NCBI RefSeq assembly: GCF_017873765.1
Contig: NZ_JAGGKP010000001.1
Span: 930,001-994,000 of the forward strand
From: Paenibacillus sediminis
GTDB lineage: Bacteria; Bacillota; Bacilli; Paenibacillales; Paenibacillaceae
Reading direction: 5' to 3'
Length of the DNA: 64,000 nt
The notes under the pieces are model-generated. The model did no database searches, was not told where the DNA came from, and was given only the letters and a program-made list of their open reading frames with translations. Position numbers and translations under genes: made by a program. Below, piece after piece: positions 1 through 9,483 of this stretch; within the stretch, counting starts at the first letter, position 1; the number at the start of each line of letters is the position of its first letter.

Positions 1-744
1 AGCTAATTCATTACGTGGTTTTTTATATGAAGTAGAATTTTCCTCTAGCCAGCTTTCAAGTGCATCAATTGGAGATGTCACATCGTCAAATTTAAGTTTA
101 TCCTCACGCACCAATTTATTAATGGTTTTTCTCGTTCGTAAGGTATGAGGCATACGCCCCCATGGACCTTTTGCTTTTAAATAATCCAATTCTTGACCAT
201 CTGGTAAGTACACCTTCAATATTGAGATATCATCAATATTTACATCCACAATCAGCTTTTCACCAACTAAACTGAAATTTCTGGCAGGCAATGTACTGGA
301 ATAAGGGACTCCCTCGTAATTAATATGTGGACGCTTTCCGGTATTCTTATTCCCTTGAACCACACGCGTTGTTTGCAGGGAGAAAAAGTTTGACTCCACT
401 CTTTCTTGCTCAGATAGTTGTCGAGGGATCATGTCTTGATACTTTATTCTCTGTTCCATGGCTTCTAAAGGACTAATACCTAAACTGGAATGCAAGGATG
501 TATTATAGTTGGCAATAGCAACCTCAATTAGTTGTTCCAACTCCTCTGCTCTAAATACATACTTTTTAGCAATTTTCTCAGGATTATTTCTTCTGGGATC
601 TTTTGGGTGGCTACCGGTTGTCATCCCAACCCTGTGAATGTAATTACTCTCTAATAGCCCAAAAAATCGTTCAATGATCGCGCGACCTTCAGTAGACTCG
701 GAAAATAAAGTTGTAGACTGAGAAAATATTTGACAGCCTATAGC
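1..744 (-). pseudogene. Mu/TnsB-type transposase, C-terminal part (runs off window)
   Basis: Translating the minus strand gives one open frame from the window edge to an in-frame TGA at 745-747. It begins inside an integrase-core (rve/DDE) domain: the GRAIIERFFGLLES stretch resembles the region around the third acidic residue (E) of DDE enzymes. It continues with a NYNTSLHSSLGISPLEAM segment and a beta-rich tail typical of Mu-type transposase C-terminal domains (TnsB and Tn552 transposase relatives). No start codon, DNA-binding region or first two catalytic Asp residues remain on the upstream side, so the gene is 5'-truncated. The true stop lies outside the window. Family level is fairly secure; the exact transposon is not. 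Confidence 0.7.
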
Positions 745-916
745 TCATCCGCTGTATTATCTTCTGAATATGGGATGGAATGCCGGTGTCAAGTTAAATT
801 CGAATATCAGAATTTCTATTGACGTCATAAAAATTTTATGCTTTCGACAAAATTCACCTTACAGATCACGTTAATAGTGGTAAAAGTAGATTGAGTTAAA
901 AAATTGAAGGATTGAG

Positions 917-1462
917 ATGATGTTGAAAAAGTTATTCAAACCAGCGACGGGTACGGCACTTGCAATTCTTGTTTTTGCTTCTGCATCGGCAGCTTACGCT
1001 GCTGCGTCGGATCATGCCATCAGCGGCACTGTATACACCGGGGCGTCAGTAACCGCCTACATCATTACTTGGCTTGTTTTTTATCATCTACTTTTCGTAT
1101 TACAAGAATCTTTGCCTCTGATTGCAGGATGGCGGGAAGCTGTTCCTTGGCTGGTATTCGCCGTGCCAATGTGCCCAACTTTAGGTATATTAGCAGCGCT
1201 GTCACATAGAGATGGTATTATAGGTGATATATGTATAACTTCGCCGATCATCTGGTTATTACCAGAAGCTCTCAATGGAGAAAGCCCTAGAGGATTATCC
1301 GCAATTGCAATTGTTATTCCAGTACTTTTATTGTTCTTCTTGCTATTAGGATTGGAAAGAGCCAAAAGAAAAGTGTCTATGACAATAATAGTATTAGCAT
1401 TAGCTACACTTGGTACATCTAGCTTCTTCGTATATCCAATTATCAAGAGTATTATTCATTAA
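917..1462 (+). CDS. Hypothetical multi-pass membrane protein
   Basis: A 181-residue protein of unknown function. The first 30 residues look like a signal sequence or first helix (KK, then an Ala/Leu-rich core ending AYAAA). Further hydrophobic stretches lie near residues 42-65, 77-95, 120-145 and 152-176, so about four or five membrane passes. A GAAGGA-like site lies just upstream of tandem ATG codons at 917 and 920. I recognise no conserved motif. It stands alone between the transposase remnant and the VanZ-like pseudogene, in DNA that looks like recent insertion. It could be genuine accessory DNA or a chance frame; the signal-like N-terminus favours a real gene. Confidence 0.5.
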   Translation: MMLKKLFKPATGTALAILVFASASAAYAAASDHAISGTVYTGASVTAYIITWLVFYHLLFVLQESLPLIAGWREAVPWLVFAVPMCPTLGILAALSHRDGIIGDICITSPIIWLLPEALNGESPRGLSAIAIVIPVLLLFFLLLGLERAKRKVSMTIIVLALATLGTSSFFVYPIIKSIIH

Positions 1463-1695
1463 TAATCAAAGAAAGAAAAACCGAGGGTCGACTATTCTAG
1501 CCCTTTTTGAATGAACTATAAAAATGCCCACTTGATGGTGTGAAGAGTTTGTAGATCAACATATGACTGGGGATATCGACATCAGCTATTCGTGGTAAAA
1601 TTAATGCAAATAAACTAATAAATAACTCTACTTTCACTTCTCAGCAAATCATTGTGTGAAAGTTGAGTTATTTAACATTAGCATAATTTGAGAGG

Positions 1696-2282
1696 ATGAG
1701 AAACTTGCACTATCTTAGTTTTACACTTGATCCATCCCCTATCATTTACTTAGCACTTTTCCTTGTAATAGTGCTTATATATACAAGTTGCATGTTAATT
1801 TTTCGAAAAAGAAAACCATTGGAAAATCACATATTTACCTTACTTTTCACTTTATACTTGTTAGGAGTGCTGAAATTTACATTTACACCCTTAGTATTGT
1901 TTACTAAATATCCAGTTCCTTTACGGTTGAAAAATTTTACAACATAATACCGTTAAAAGCAATTATGACTGCAATAGATAGGAAATATTGGATACAAATT
2001 TTCGGAAATATAGTCTTACTACTACCAATGCCTATATTCGTGAAGCTATGTTGGAAAGATATCAATTTCAAAATTATTTTTTTGGTTTGTCTAGGAACAT
2101 GTCTGTTCATTGAATTATCTCAATTTACTTTAGATTTCATTACGGATTACCCCAACAAAGTTGCAGATATAGATGATGTAATTCTTAATATGTTAGGAGT
2201 TTTTATTGGTTGGATGTTTGCCATGTTGTTACGCAAGACTAATTTAGTTAAAGAGTTACTTCAAGAGAATCTACCAAGTTGA
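1696..2282 (+). pseudogene. VanZ-like family membrane protein, single frameshift
   Basis: Two overlapping frames make one protein. The first (from 1696) has an N-terminal membrane helix, a basic loop and a second helix. It loses frame at the AAAAATTTT run near 1930-1938. The next frame then reads FYNIIPLKAIMTAID, the diagnostic N-I-I-P-(F/L) element of VanZ-like proteins, and continues through the conserved ELSQF and DIDDVILNMLGVFIGW segments to the stop at 2282. Joined, it is about 195 residues, a normal VanZ-like length. VanZ-like proteins are membrane proteins whose founder confers low-level teicoplanin resistance. The defect sits in a homopolymer, so it may be a sequencing error rather than a real mutation. 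Confidence 0.8.
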
Positions 2283-2344
2283 ACCTTTTTAGCATAGCGT
2301 ATGAAATACGCTTTGTTAGCGGAACTTATAATTTGAATTTCGGC

Positions 2345-2413
2345 CTATATAAAGTCGTCTAATTTTCCTAATTTTTTGAAGTTTTCGTAATTTGGTTGTA
2401 TATACTCTTCCAT
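2345..2413 (-). CDS. 22-residue ORF with strong ribosome site (possible relic)
   Basis: ATG at 2413 is preceded by AAAGGAG at good spacing (9 nt) and opens a 22-codon frame (MEEYIQPNYENFKKLGKLDD, then two residues and a TAG). It is rich in charged and aromatic residues. It may be the surviving N-terminus of a larger lost gene, because the surrounding 900 bases contain only debris. No family is recognised. Confidence 0.3.
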   Translation of the reverse strand: MEEYIQPNYENFKKLGKLDDFI

Positions 2414-2535
2414 CCGTTCCAGCTCCTTTTATTTTTGATAAAACATTAAACCTTTCAACTGAATTCAAAAGTTTCCATCTCGCAGTTAATATATTACTAT
2501 ATGAATAGCCATCTCTATTAAAAGGTGATAAACAT

Positions 2536-2574
2536 CAATAAGCTGCCCCTAAGTCAAGGGAAGACAGCTTATTG
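2536..2574. terminator. Perfect 10-bp hairpin
   Basis: CAATAAGCTG at 2536-2545 pairs with CAGCTTATTG at 2565-2574. No clean T-run follows on either strand, so it is a terminator-like hairpin or transposon-end debris rather than a proven rho-independent terminator. Confidence 0.35.
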
Positions 2575-2616
2575 TTAAGCAACCTCTATAGTGTTTTTAG
2601 ACGGTTTAGTTCTATT

Positions 2617-2994
2617 TTACTCTAACATACGCATTATTATTCTCTTATAGTAGACTTGAGCTATATCTATCTTCTTTCCTAGATCAGCATCTAACTTGAA
2701 GATTATCGATGGTAAACTCAACTCAATCATTTCATCGATCTGTTTCCATTTTGGTGCAACAGCAAGCCTTGCCCCTTCTTCAGCAATGGCTAACCATTGG
2801 TGTAAATAATTTTAAATTAACTCTATAGTGTAACGATTCAAAATTTGATGAAATACTGGCCTACTATCAACATCAGAAAAATTCATTTGAGAACTCAGTA
2901 TGTTTTTTATGTAATCAATCTTCTTTTCGAATAACTTTGTAATATATGATTTTCCATCATTGTTAAAGTCACCACGCTTAAACTCCTTTATTTA
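2617..2994 (-). pseudogene. Unassigned protein relic 1 with internal TAA
   Basis: The minus strand codes, without a start codon, for about 124 codons. These include DFNNDGKSYITKLF, then FHQILNRYTIELI, an in-frame TAA, and in the same frame NYLHQWLAIAEEGARLAVAP and MIELSLPSIIF, to a stop at 2617-2619. Uniform coding sense on both sides of the TAA shows one decayed gene. It shares a spaced pattern (FH-I-N-T-EL-NY-QWL-IA-EG, W-Q, MIE-SLP) with the relic at 7562-7800. Helical content and size would fit the C-terminal half of a one-component regulator, but I cannot name the family. Confidence 0.5.
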
Positions 2995-3103
2995 CCTTGA
3001 GAACAGAAGGCTTTTAATTTAGTTATTCAAAGCTATTCGCCGCATAATATCAACCGTTACAGAAGAAGTTGAGGTAGCCTTCGTTGAGCTATAGTCAGAT
3101 AAG

Positions 3104-3143
3104 ATACCGAGCCTGCCGGAAGGATGTTTGGCAGGCTCGGTAT
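3104..3143. terminator. Perfect 14-bp inverted repeat downstream of aldo-keto reductase
   Basis: ATACCGAGCCTGCC (3104-3117) is perfectly complementary to 3130-3143, with a 12-nt loop. It lies about 48 bp past the stop of the minus-strand reductase. The U-tract is poor, so intrinsic termination is likely weak. Confidence 0.45.
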
Positions 3144-3190
3144 GTTGTAACAGCAATTATTGCAGAATAAGGGCTTCTCGTTTCTTATAA

Positions 3191-4171
3191 TCAGTTTGCA
3201 CCAACCACTGGGTGTGGCACATACGGCTCTTCCAAGTGTGCAATTTCTTCAGGCGTTAACTTCAATGAAAGCGCACCTACCGCATCTTCAAGGTGAAACG
3301 ATTTTGTAGCACCTACAATAGGTGCTGTTACCGGTTGTTTTTGCAATAACCATGCAAGTGCGATTCGAGAGCGGGGAACTCCATGTTTTTCAGCAAGTTC
3401 CGCTACGCGGTCCACAATCAATTGATCAGCATCACCCATCGCATCGTATTTTCTTTTTTGAACTTGATCGGTTTCGGAACGATGAGTTGTTTCCCCACGA
3501 TCACGTGTCAATCTTCCTGATGCAAGCGGACTATATGGAATCACTCCGATTTTTTCTTCCCTACATAGAGGCAGCATCTCGCGCTCCTCTTCACGATATA
3601 TGAGATTCAAATGGTTCTGCATGGATACAAACCGTGTCCATCCGTTTTTCTCTGCCACATGAAGTGCCTTTAGGAACTGCCACGCATACATCGCTGAAGC
3701 ACCAATGTATCTTGCTTTGCCAGCTTTGACCACATCGTGCATGGCTTCCATGGTCTCTTCAATAGGCGTAGTGTAGTCCCAACGATGGATTTGATACAAA
3801 TCCACGTAGTCGGTTCCCAGTCTCTTGAGGCTTTTATCAATTTCACTCATGATTGCCTTGCGGGATAACCCTGCACCATTAGGACCTTGATGCATGCGCC
3901 CCCAAACCTTCGTAGCAAGGACAATTTCATCCCGATTAGCATAATCCTTTAGCGCACGACCGACAATTTCCTCACTTGTTCCATCTGAATATAAATTCGC
4001 CGTATCAAAAAAATTAATTCCCAGTTCTAGAGCTTTTTTAATAACTGGACGGCTATTCTCTTCATCAATTACCCATGGGTGAGTCCACCGTTCTGCTACA
4101 CCAAAGCCCATACAACCAAGGCAGATTCGAGATACATCCAAACCGGTGTTTCCAAGTTTCGTAAACTCCAT
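3191..4171 (-). CDS. Aldo/keto reductase
   Basis: A 326-residue, full-length (beta/alpha)8 NADPH-dependent aldo-keto reductase that would reduce aldehydes or ketones in the cytoplasm. The catalytic tetrad is readable: D56 and Y61 in FFDTANLYSD, K88 in VLATKVW, and H129 in YQIHRWD. The C-terminal cofactor region contains the usual PIVGAT motif. The ATG at 4171 has AAGGAG ten bases upstream. The closest relative in the window is the reductase at 17118-18098, nearly superimposable throughout. Upstream lie a fused AKR/SDR relic and a divergent AraC regulator of the type that controls aldehyde reductase genes, so the pair probably forms an aldehyde-detoxification locus. Substrate is unknown. Confidence 0.92.
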   Translation of the reverse strand: MEFTKLGNTGLDVSRICLGCMGFGVAERWTHPWVIDEENSRPVIKKALELGINFFDTANLYSDGTSEEIVGRALKDYANRDEIVLATKVWGRMHQGPNGAGLSRKAIMSEIDKSLKRLGTDYVDLYQIHRWDYTTPIEETMEAMHDVVKAGKARYIGASAMYAWQFLKALHVAEKNGWTRFVSMQNHLNLIYREEEREMLPLCREEKIGVIPYSPLASGRLTRDRGETTHRSETDQVQKRKYDAMGDADQLIVDRVAELAEKHGVPRSRIALAWLLQKQPVTAPIVGATKSFHLEDAVGALSLKLTPEEIAHLEEPYVPHPVVGAN

Positions 4172-4198
4172 GACTGATACACTCCTTAACTCAAATTT

Positions 4199-4424
<226 letters not shown>

Positions 4425-4653
4425 CTAAAATCCTCCAGTTTATTAAGGATAATTTTCTAGATCGATTTGATCTTATCCATTACATCCATAACGGGCATCC
4501 GTCGCCGCGCTTATTCTTATTGTGCACCGGATGACAAAGAGACCGTTATCCCATTCGTGTCAAATGCTTGCCTAATCCTCTCACTACCACTTATGTAACA
4601 GATGAATATGAATTATAATCAATTTATAAAGATTGAAGGATAAGGAGGATATT

Positions 4654-5547
4654 ATGTCGGAAATAATATCTAAACAGCAAAGTGAGCTTGCCAACATTAT
4701 TAAGCGTTATGCAGAAAAAGATGGTGTTCACCCAACCGCTATTCCATCCTTATTTTTCATGCGTCAGTCGAATGCGACAGAACCAAGCCACGGAGTTTAT
4801 AAGCCTTCCTTTTGCATTGTGGTTCAAGGTGCTAAAGAGGTATGGCTGGCACAGGAGCGCTTTAAATACAATCCTGCGGATTACCTTGTTTCATCAGTTA
4901 ACTTGCCGGTTACCGCCCAAGTGACTGAAGCCACTTCCGATGTTCCATATTTAGGTTTCAAACTTGAATTTACGGCGAATCAAATTCTAGAGGTTTTAGG
5001 TGATTCTAAAATCCGGGTAGGACCGAAAGAAAATGCTAATCGAGGCATGTTTGTTAGCCGGATGGAACTGCCTTTGTTGGATGCGGTCATCAGGTTAGCT
5101 CGTTTGCTGGACAACCCAAAGGATATCCCGATACTTGCGCCGCTGTTTACGAAGGAAATTCTGTATAGGGTTTTGCAAGGTCAGCATGGGTCTACGCTTG
5201 AACAAATTGCAATAAAGGGCAGCTCTGCCCATCAAATTAAAGACGTTATCGAACATATCACGAATAACTTTGATAAGCCATTTCGAATTGAAGAGCTTGC
5301 GGAAAAAGTGAATATGAGTGTTTCGTCGCTTCATAGGCACTTCAAAGAGGTTACTGCTATGAGCCCGATTCAGTTTCAAAAACAACTAAGACTTCAAGAA
5401 GCGCGGCGCCTGTTATTATCCGAATCAACAGATGCTGCAGATGTCGCATTTCGGGTAGGTTACGAAAGTCCATCGCAATTCAGCCGTGAATATTCCCGTA
5501 TGTTTGGCTTCCCACCAAGAGAAGATATAAAGCGCCTAAGGGCGTAA
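4654..5547 (+). CDS. AraC family regulator with AraC-N (cupin) domain
   Basis: A 297-residue transcription factor. Residues ~1-180 match the AraC-type N-terminal cupin (YqhC-like; SFCIVVQGAKEVWL, YLVSSVNLPVTAQV). Residues ~195-295 hold two helix-turn-helix motifs (IEELAEKVNMSVSSLHRHF and DAADVAFRVGYESPSQFSRE), ending GFPPRED. The ATG at 4654 is chosen over an in-frame TTG at 4633 because AAGGAGGA sits just ahead of it. It is divergent from the AKR/SDR relic and the aldo-keto reductase. E. coli YqhC activates yqhD and dkgA in response to aldehydes, so regulation of the neighbouring reductases is the natural inference. Confidence 0.9.
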   Translation: MSEIISKQQSELANIIKRYAEKDGVHPTAIPSLFFMRQSNATEPSHGVYKPSFCIVVQGAKEVWLAQERFKYNPADYLVSSVNLPVTAQVTEATSDVPYLGFKLEFTANQILEVLGDSKIRVGPKENANRGMFVSRMELPLLDAVIRLARLLDNPKDIPILAPLFTKEILYRVLQGQHGSTLEQIAIKGSSAHQIKDVIEHITNNFDKPFRIEELAEKVNMSVSSLHRHFKEVTAMSPIQFQKQLRLQEARRLLLSESTDAADVAFRVGYESPSQFSREYSRMFGFPPREDIKRLRA

Positions 5548-5648
5548 CCAGAATCCGCCTTCTTGGGGGTTCCAACTGCGTGTATCAAATAACACTGACT
5601 GATTACCAAATGTCAAGTTAATCAAAATCGTACAAGTAGCTTAATAAA

Positions 5649-5692
5649 ACAAGGAGCAGTTGCACTCCACAAGCTGCTCCTTGTTTATTTTT
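5649..5692 (+). terminator. Rho-independent terminator after AraC gene
   Basis: ACAAGGAGCAG at 5649-5659 pairs perfectly with CTGCTCCTTGT at 5674-5684, followed by TTATTTTTC on the plus strand. Confidence 0.85.
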
Positions 5693-5809
5693 CGTCATGT
5701 AGGTCCTGTCCGCTTGATTGAAACCTTTGAGAGATGGCTAGCTTGGTGTCGTCGCTGTAACCTTAATCCGAATTCATTGCCGAACGGGATGAGCCATCAC
5801 TACATTAAA

Positions 5810-5831
5810 CTGCCCGTTAGCTTAATGAATT
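5810..5831 (+). repeat. Dispersed 22-bp repeat, copy 1
   Basis: CTGCCCGTTAGC followed by TTAATGAATT. A copy differing at 2 of 22 positions lies at 15684-15705, in another gene-free stretch. A weaker echo (CCGTTAGCTTAG) occurs near 12470. The rest of 5693-5919 holds no recognisable gene. Confidence 0.5.
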
Positions 5832-5919
5832 AGCGGGAAAATTGTTTAGATACATGCCTAATCGGTAATCGGTACAAGTTAGTGTGACACAAATATTACG
5901 CTTCCCCAGTCCGTTCCAT

Positions 5920-6777
5920 TTACAATTCCGTACTCTTCAACAAACCGTTTTGTTCAGCTGTATTCATCAATTTTGCAATGGAATCCAGCGCAGTCTCGCT
6001 GAACATGTACCATTGCCCCTCCACAGCGTCAAAAATCAGCACTTTCGGATAGCCTGCCAATTGTTCTTCCGTGAATCCGTTGAGCCCAGATGGACCACTC
6101 AAAGTATAAGGATCAAAACGTTGGACACTATGTCCCGCCGTATCCAGAAAATCATATTGACCGGTTTTCGTATACCACCCCAGAGTATTCCAATTGTCAT
6201 TCCACCCATAATTCGTCGGAGCATCCACCTTAGCACCTTTATTCGACTCAAAGAGGGCATAAATCTCTTCGTTATAACGCTTGCCACTGAGCTGCTGCCT
6301 GTATCCGCCTATTACCATGTGGTATTCATACTGCAAAGTTGTCACTTTAACGCCATTGATGATCAATGGTGCGGTATCGACCGTAACCGTACTCTTGCTG
6401 TAATTGACCGTACAGCCGAACGTTTCTGCTATAAAGCGAAGGGGAACGAGGGTGCGATTATTATGGATGTACGGCTTTGCATCCAATTGCAGTGTCTTTC
6501 CATCTTTCACTGCGGTGCTGCTGTTCAGTTGCAACGTTACTTTTATGTCATTTCTCGTAATCGTCACTTCCGAGCCCGACCAATCGACCACAGCCCCCAG
6601 ATTTTCGCTGATCACGCGCAAAGGCACCATTGTACGACCGTTCTTCATCTCAGGCTGTACATCGGATGTAATCGCAACGCCATCCATGATAATCGGATGA
6701 CTCTCTGCCGCATGAGCAGGCACCGATGCAGCAATGAGGCTTAGAGCGAGTGCAGTGCTAAGAATAATTTTTTTCAT
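5920..6777 (-). CDS. Secreted protein with copper amine oxidase N-terminal (stalk) repeats
   Basis: A 285-residue exported protein. Residues 1-23 are a signal peptide (KK, hydrophobic core, VPAHA cleavage). Two CuAO_N1-type repeats follow: NGRTMVPLRVISENLGAVVD at about residues 45-64 and NNRTLVPLRFIAETFGCTVN at about 106-125, each with the V-D/V-N and VTVT strand signature. The remaining ~150 residues are rich in Tyr, Gly and Asn and match nothing I recognise. Proteins with this stalk domain are abundant in Paenibacillus; the domain is structural, not an oxidase. It probably acts at the cell surface. It is transcribed alone. Confidence 0.85.
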   Translation of the reverse strand: MKKIILSTALALSLIAASVPAHAAESHPIIMDGVAITSDVQPEMKNGRTMVPLRVISENLGAVVDWSGSEVTITRNDIKVTLQLNSSTAVKDGKTLQLDAKPYIHNNRTLVPLRFIAETFGCTVNYSKSTVTVDTAPLIINGVKVTTLQYEYHMVIGGYRQQLSGKRYNEEIYALFESNKGAKVDAPTNYGWNDNWNTLGWYTKTGQYDFLDTAGHSVQRFDPYTLSGPSGLNGFTEEQLAGYPKVLIFDAVEGQWYMFSETALDSIAKLMNTAEQNGLLKSTEL

Positions 6778-7124
6778 TGTGTGAATCCTCCTCGTACATA
6801 AGATTTTGCAATGCGCAAATTAAGAAATTGCATCATGATTCAGCATGATTAGGTGTAGACCATTGTAAAAAGAACAAACTAAATGATCCTACACTATTTA
6901 CTAGCGCTACTAGCTTACTTCAGCCTGTCTTGTTTTCTTGGGTCGGAAGATGCTTCGCGTTTTTTTTTTTGATAAACATTCTTCTTGTTAATTACATTCT
7001 ATGTCTAAATACCGGATTTGTAGTTGCCATAGAAAGCCTTCACCCTTCTAATGATATCATGTTCTTCAATGTCCCCAAGAATATCGTCTGGTCAGAATGT
7101 TCGATCCGAATAACGTACAGCTAA
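6778..7124. other. Gene-free AT-rich interval
   Basis: I see no credible gene. There is a run of 13 T residues around 6958-6970. The part next to 6777 must hold the promoter of the stalk-domain protein, but I could not pick a confident -35/-10 pair. Confidence 0.4.
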
Positions 7125-7427
7125 TTATTCTAATGAGAATACGATAAATGTGTTATTCAGCATTTTGACTGCTATTTTTTTTGAGGAATCAATCCCCTCG
7201 ATTTCGTATACCTCTTTAGTATATTTTCCATTTTAAGCTAATGCTTCTCCTATTTTCTTACCGATGGCAGTTGCTTTTTCTCCAGTTGCCTTATATAGTT
7301 CGCCATTAAAATGAATCTCACTAGGAACGTTGCCAATTTCAACATGTTTAGAAGACTCGGAAGAACAGCCTGTAAAGCTCAATATTAATACAATAGAAAT
7401 TAATAAATACGATATAGATTTACACAT
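7125..7427 (-). pseudogene. Small lipoprotein gene with in-frame TAA
   Basis: ATG at 7427 opens a lipoprotein signal peptide with lipobox LSFTGC at residues 16-21. The frame reaches TAA at 7233-7235 after IGKKIGEALA. It then continues in the same frame as NGKYTKEVYEIEGIDSSKKI and ends naturally at 7125-7127. The complete product would be about 100 residues, so a single nonsense change (for example AAA or GAA to TAA) splits the gene. Function unknown; it would have been anchored to the outer face of the membrane. It resembles small Bacillales lipoproteins with an export-plus-single-domain architecture. Confidence 0.7.
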
Positions 7428-7561
7428 AAGTAAACACCTCTCCTTTATCCTTCCTCAAGCCCTACCCTTCACCCCGTAAATCAAATACTGCACTATCCGG
7501 TACTAGTATAGATAGACATATTCCATACATTGATTTGATAGATCTATTTAAAATTCACACA

Positions 7562-7800
7562 TTAGTCCGTACATGGCATCAGCAATGCTTTTGGTAGACT
7601 CTTTTCTATCATAGTTCTTAATTGAGTCCAGTCAGGAACCCGATTATCATTTGCCCCTCCGATGCTATTTTAAGCCATTGATAGAAATAATTAAGACACA
7701 GTTCAACTGTGACTTGATTTATGATCCAGTGAAACAGCCCCCTATTATCCATTTCAAAGAAATTCGTATGATTATCTTTGAAATTCCAGAATGATACTTT
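7562..7800 (-). pseudogene. Unassigned protein relic 2, related to relic 1
   Basis: Read on the minus strand: VSFWNFKDNHTNFFEMDNRG, LFHWIINQVTVELC, LNYFYQWLKIASEG, a frameshift near 7664, then RVPDWTQLRTMIEKSLP and a stop at 7562-7564. The spacing of FH, I-N, T-EL, NY, QWL, IA-EG, W-Q, MIE-SLP matches the relic at 2617-2994, so both derive from one gene family. No start codon remains. Family unnamed; it may be the effector-binding half of a small regulator. Confidence 0.5.
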
Positions 7801-7866
7801 TTATTAGCTCTGTTGCAAATTCTTAACCTAAATACTTTCTTGGATTTGTTTCATCGCACCTTTGAT

Positions 7867-8094
7867 TCATGTAAAAATGTTCTGTTTGTAAAAGAGTATG
7901 CTTCCAAAAAACATAAGCGTAAGCATATGGGCAATTGGTGGAAATTCACCAATATCCTGTTTTTCAATTCCTGAAGCATGAGTAAATTCTCCTTGCTGAG
8001 CAATTCGGCCAATAGCAAAAATCTGAACCGCTTAACAAGAAAAAAAGACCGCCGCAGCGATCATGATTATTAACAAAAGTCCCCGTTTGTTCAA
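7867..8094 (-). pseudogene. Small membrane protein relic with in-frame TAA
   Basis: A TTG at 8094 opens NKRGLLLIIMIAAAVFFSC, then an in-frame TAA. The same frame continues AVQIFAIGRIAQQGEFTHA, GIEKQDIGEFPPIAHMLTLM and FFGSILFYKQNIF to TGA at 7867-7869. Two hydrophobic segments flank a polar middle. It lies 12 bp downstream of the P-loop gene on the same strand, so it may be the distal gene of that transcript. Function unknown. Apart from the TAA the frame is uninterrupted for 76 codons. Confidence 0.5.
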
Positions 8095-8106
8095 TAACTA
8101 TCTTCT

Positions 8107-9210
8107 CTAGAAGCGGTCAAATACTAAATTTGATTCCGTCCAGCGATTAGTAAGGTTTTCTCCACCAATAATGATTTGATTCTTATTCTTATCATTCAGA
8201 ATTAGATTTACAGGGTAATCCTCAATATACCATTCTTTATCAGATCGAGGATATAATCGGCGAGATACTCCATTAGGATCTACTAATTTATATCCACTAA
8301 TTGGTTCCCCAAATATTTTCAAACTTAAGTCTAAATCTTTATTTCTAAATTCACCTAATGGAAAGGTAGAGTGAGGTTCAGGGTGATATTCAAGATTACA
8401 GAACTTAAGTAGGGAGTCCTGATATTGTGTCCAATCTCCTCTGGTTACTTCTAAGGATAGCTTAGGGCAAGGAGTATCTTTAAAGAGTTCTCGTACTATC
8501 TGATCATACTCTCTTAAGAATTGGTGATAAGCTTCTTCACCGTAAGGTTTGTCCTTATAATAGGGATTATGCCGATCCCGTTCCCACATTAATCGAAAGA
8601 ATATTTCCCCTCTGACTTTCTTAAGATGTTCAATCTGATTCTCAACAGATTCACGATATAGATAGACTAATTTAGGATTTAAACTCCCTACTATGTCCCA
8701 AAGTTCACCAACAAACGCAAAGAGCTCTTCTTGTGGAGCATCAACTAACTGAAAAGAAAAAACTTGATATTGAAAGATACAGCTATCTAGGATAAATACC
8801 TTTTCTGGTTGTTTAGCCGCTTCCTTAGCAAATGCACGCCACTTTTCTAATGCAACCTTCTTATAGTCACAAAGTGAAAAATTCCAGACGTCTTTTTGCT
8901 TGAGGGCTTGAAACGCCTCTTTAGAAAATAATTCTTGATAGTGCCATTCCACCTCTAGCAAATCAATTCCCACATAATTATCACGTTTTTGAGCTATCTT
9001 ATCAATGCCTCTTGCTATATCGTATTTATTGCACCATTGTTCATATTCTTCTTTACTTAAGCAAGCTTCGTTAAAAAATAAAACAGGATGAAGTCGAAGC
9101 ATTTCATGAATCCATCTGGTAGATTTACCACTCCTTTCAAACTGTCTATAAAGTAGTCCAGAGTTAGTCGATTTACCTGCTCCTGGTAATCCTTCTAAAA
9201 AAATAAGCAT
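8107..9210 (-). CDS. P-loop NTPase, thymidylate/nucleotide-kinase-like
   Basis: A 367-residue protein with a Walker A motif at the very N-terminus (FLEGLPGAGKST, residues 4-15). A possible Walker B-like strand lies near residues 138-143 (KVFILDS). Charged lid-like segments with several Arg residues follow around residues 195-215. The C-terminal ~90 residues form a separate beta-rich region. The overall plan resembles uncharacterised thymidylate-kinase-like proteins, and the substrate cannot be assigned. It lies on the same strand as, and directly after, the cassette-like array; it may itself be an old cassette that has lost its downstream element. Confidence 0.65.
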   Translation of the reverse strand: MLIFLEGLPGAGKSTNSGLLYRQFERSGKSTRWIHEMLRLHPVLFFNEACLSKEEYEQWCNKYDIARGIDKIAQKRDNYVGIDLLEVEWHYQELFSKEAFQALKQKDVWNFSLCDYKKVALEKWRAFAKEAAKQPEKVFILDSCIFQYQVFSFQLVDAPQEELFAFVGELWDIVGSLNPKLVYLYRESVENQIEHLKKVRGEIFFRLMWERDRHNPYYKDKPYGEEAYHQFLREYDQIVRELFKDTPCPKLSLEVTRGDWTQYQDSLLKFCNLEYHPEPHSTFPLGEFRNKDLDLSLKIFGEPISGYKLVDPNGVSRRLYPRSDKEWYIEDYPVNLILNDKNKNQIIIGGENLTNRWTESNLVFDRF

Positions 9211-9483
9211 CGTTTTCTCCTGTATGAATTAAATTATTAAAAATTTAAACCAAATTATTTATAAGTTCAACAAAAAGGGGGCAATTCCCTTTTTCAAGTA
9301 TTGCACCCGTTTGCCATATGCAGTTAAAGGGAAATCCACTTCCATCTTCCCATTCGGTCATCAATCCTAAAAAGGCAATTAAAGATGCTGATCTATACCT
9401 AAAATTGCTTAATATGCTATAATTAGAAAAGTAATTAATCTTCTAATTTTTACTCCTTTGTATTTGTTCGAATTTCGAGTATT
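9211..9483. other. Leader region between element A and the P-loop gene
   Basis: No gene is seen. Two low-GC hairpins occur: AAAAAGGG at 9272-9279 pairing with CCCTTTTT at 9287-9294, and AATTAGAA at 9421-9428 pairing with TTCTAATT at 9441-9448 followed by TTTT on the plus strand. Either may act as a terminator; neither is convincing. Confidence 0.4.

Noticed and set aside
5884-6744. 286-codon plus-strand ORF
   Set aside because: Antisense shadow of the stalk-domain gene (5920-6777), which has a signal peptide and two recognisable repeats.
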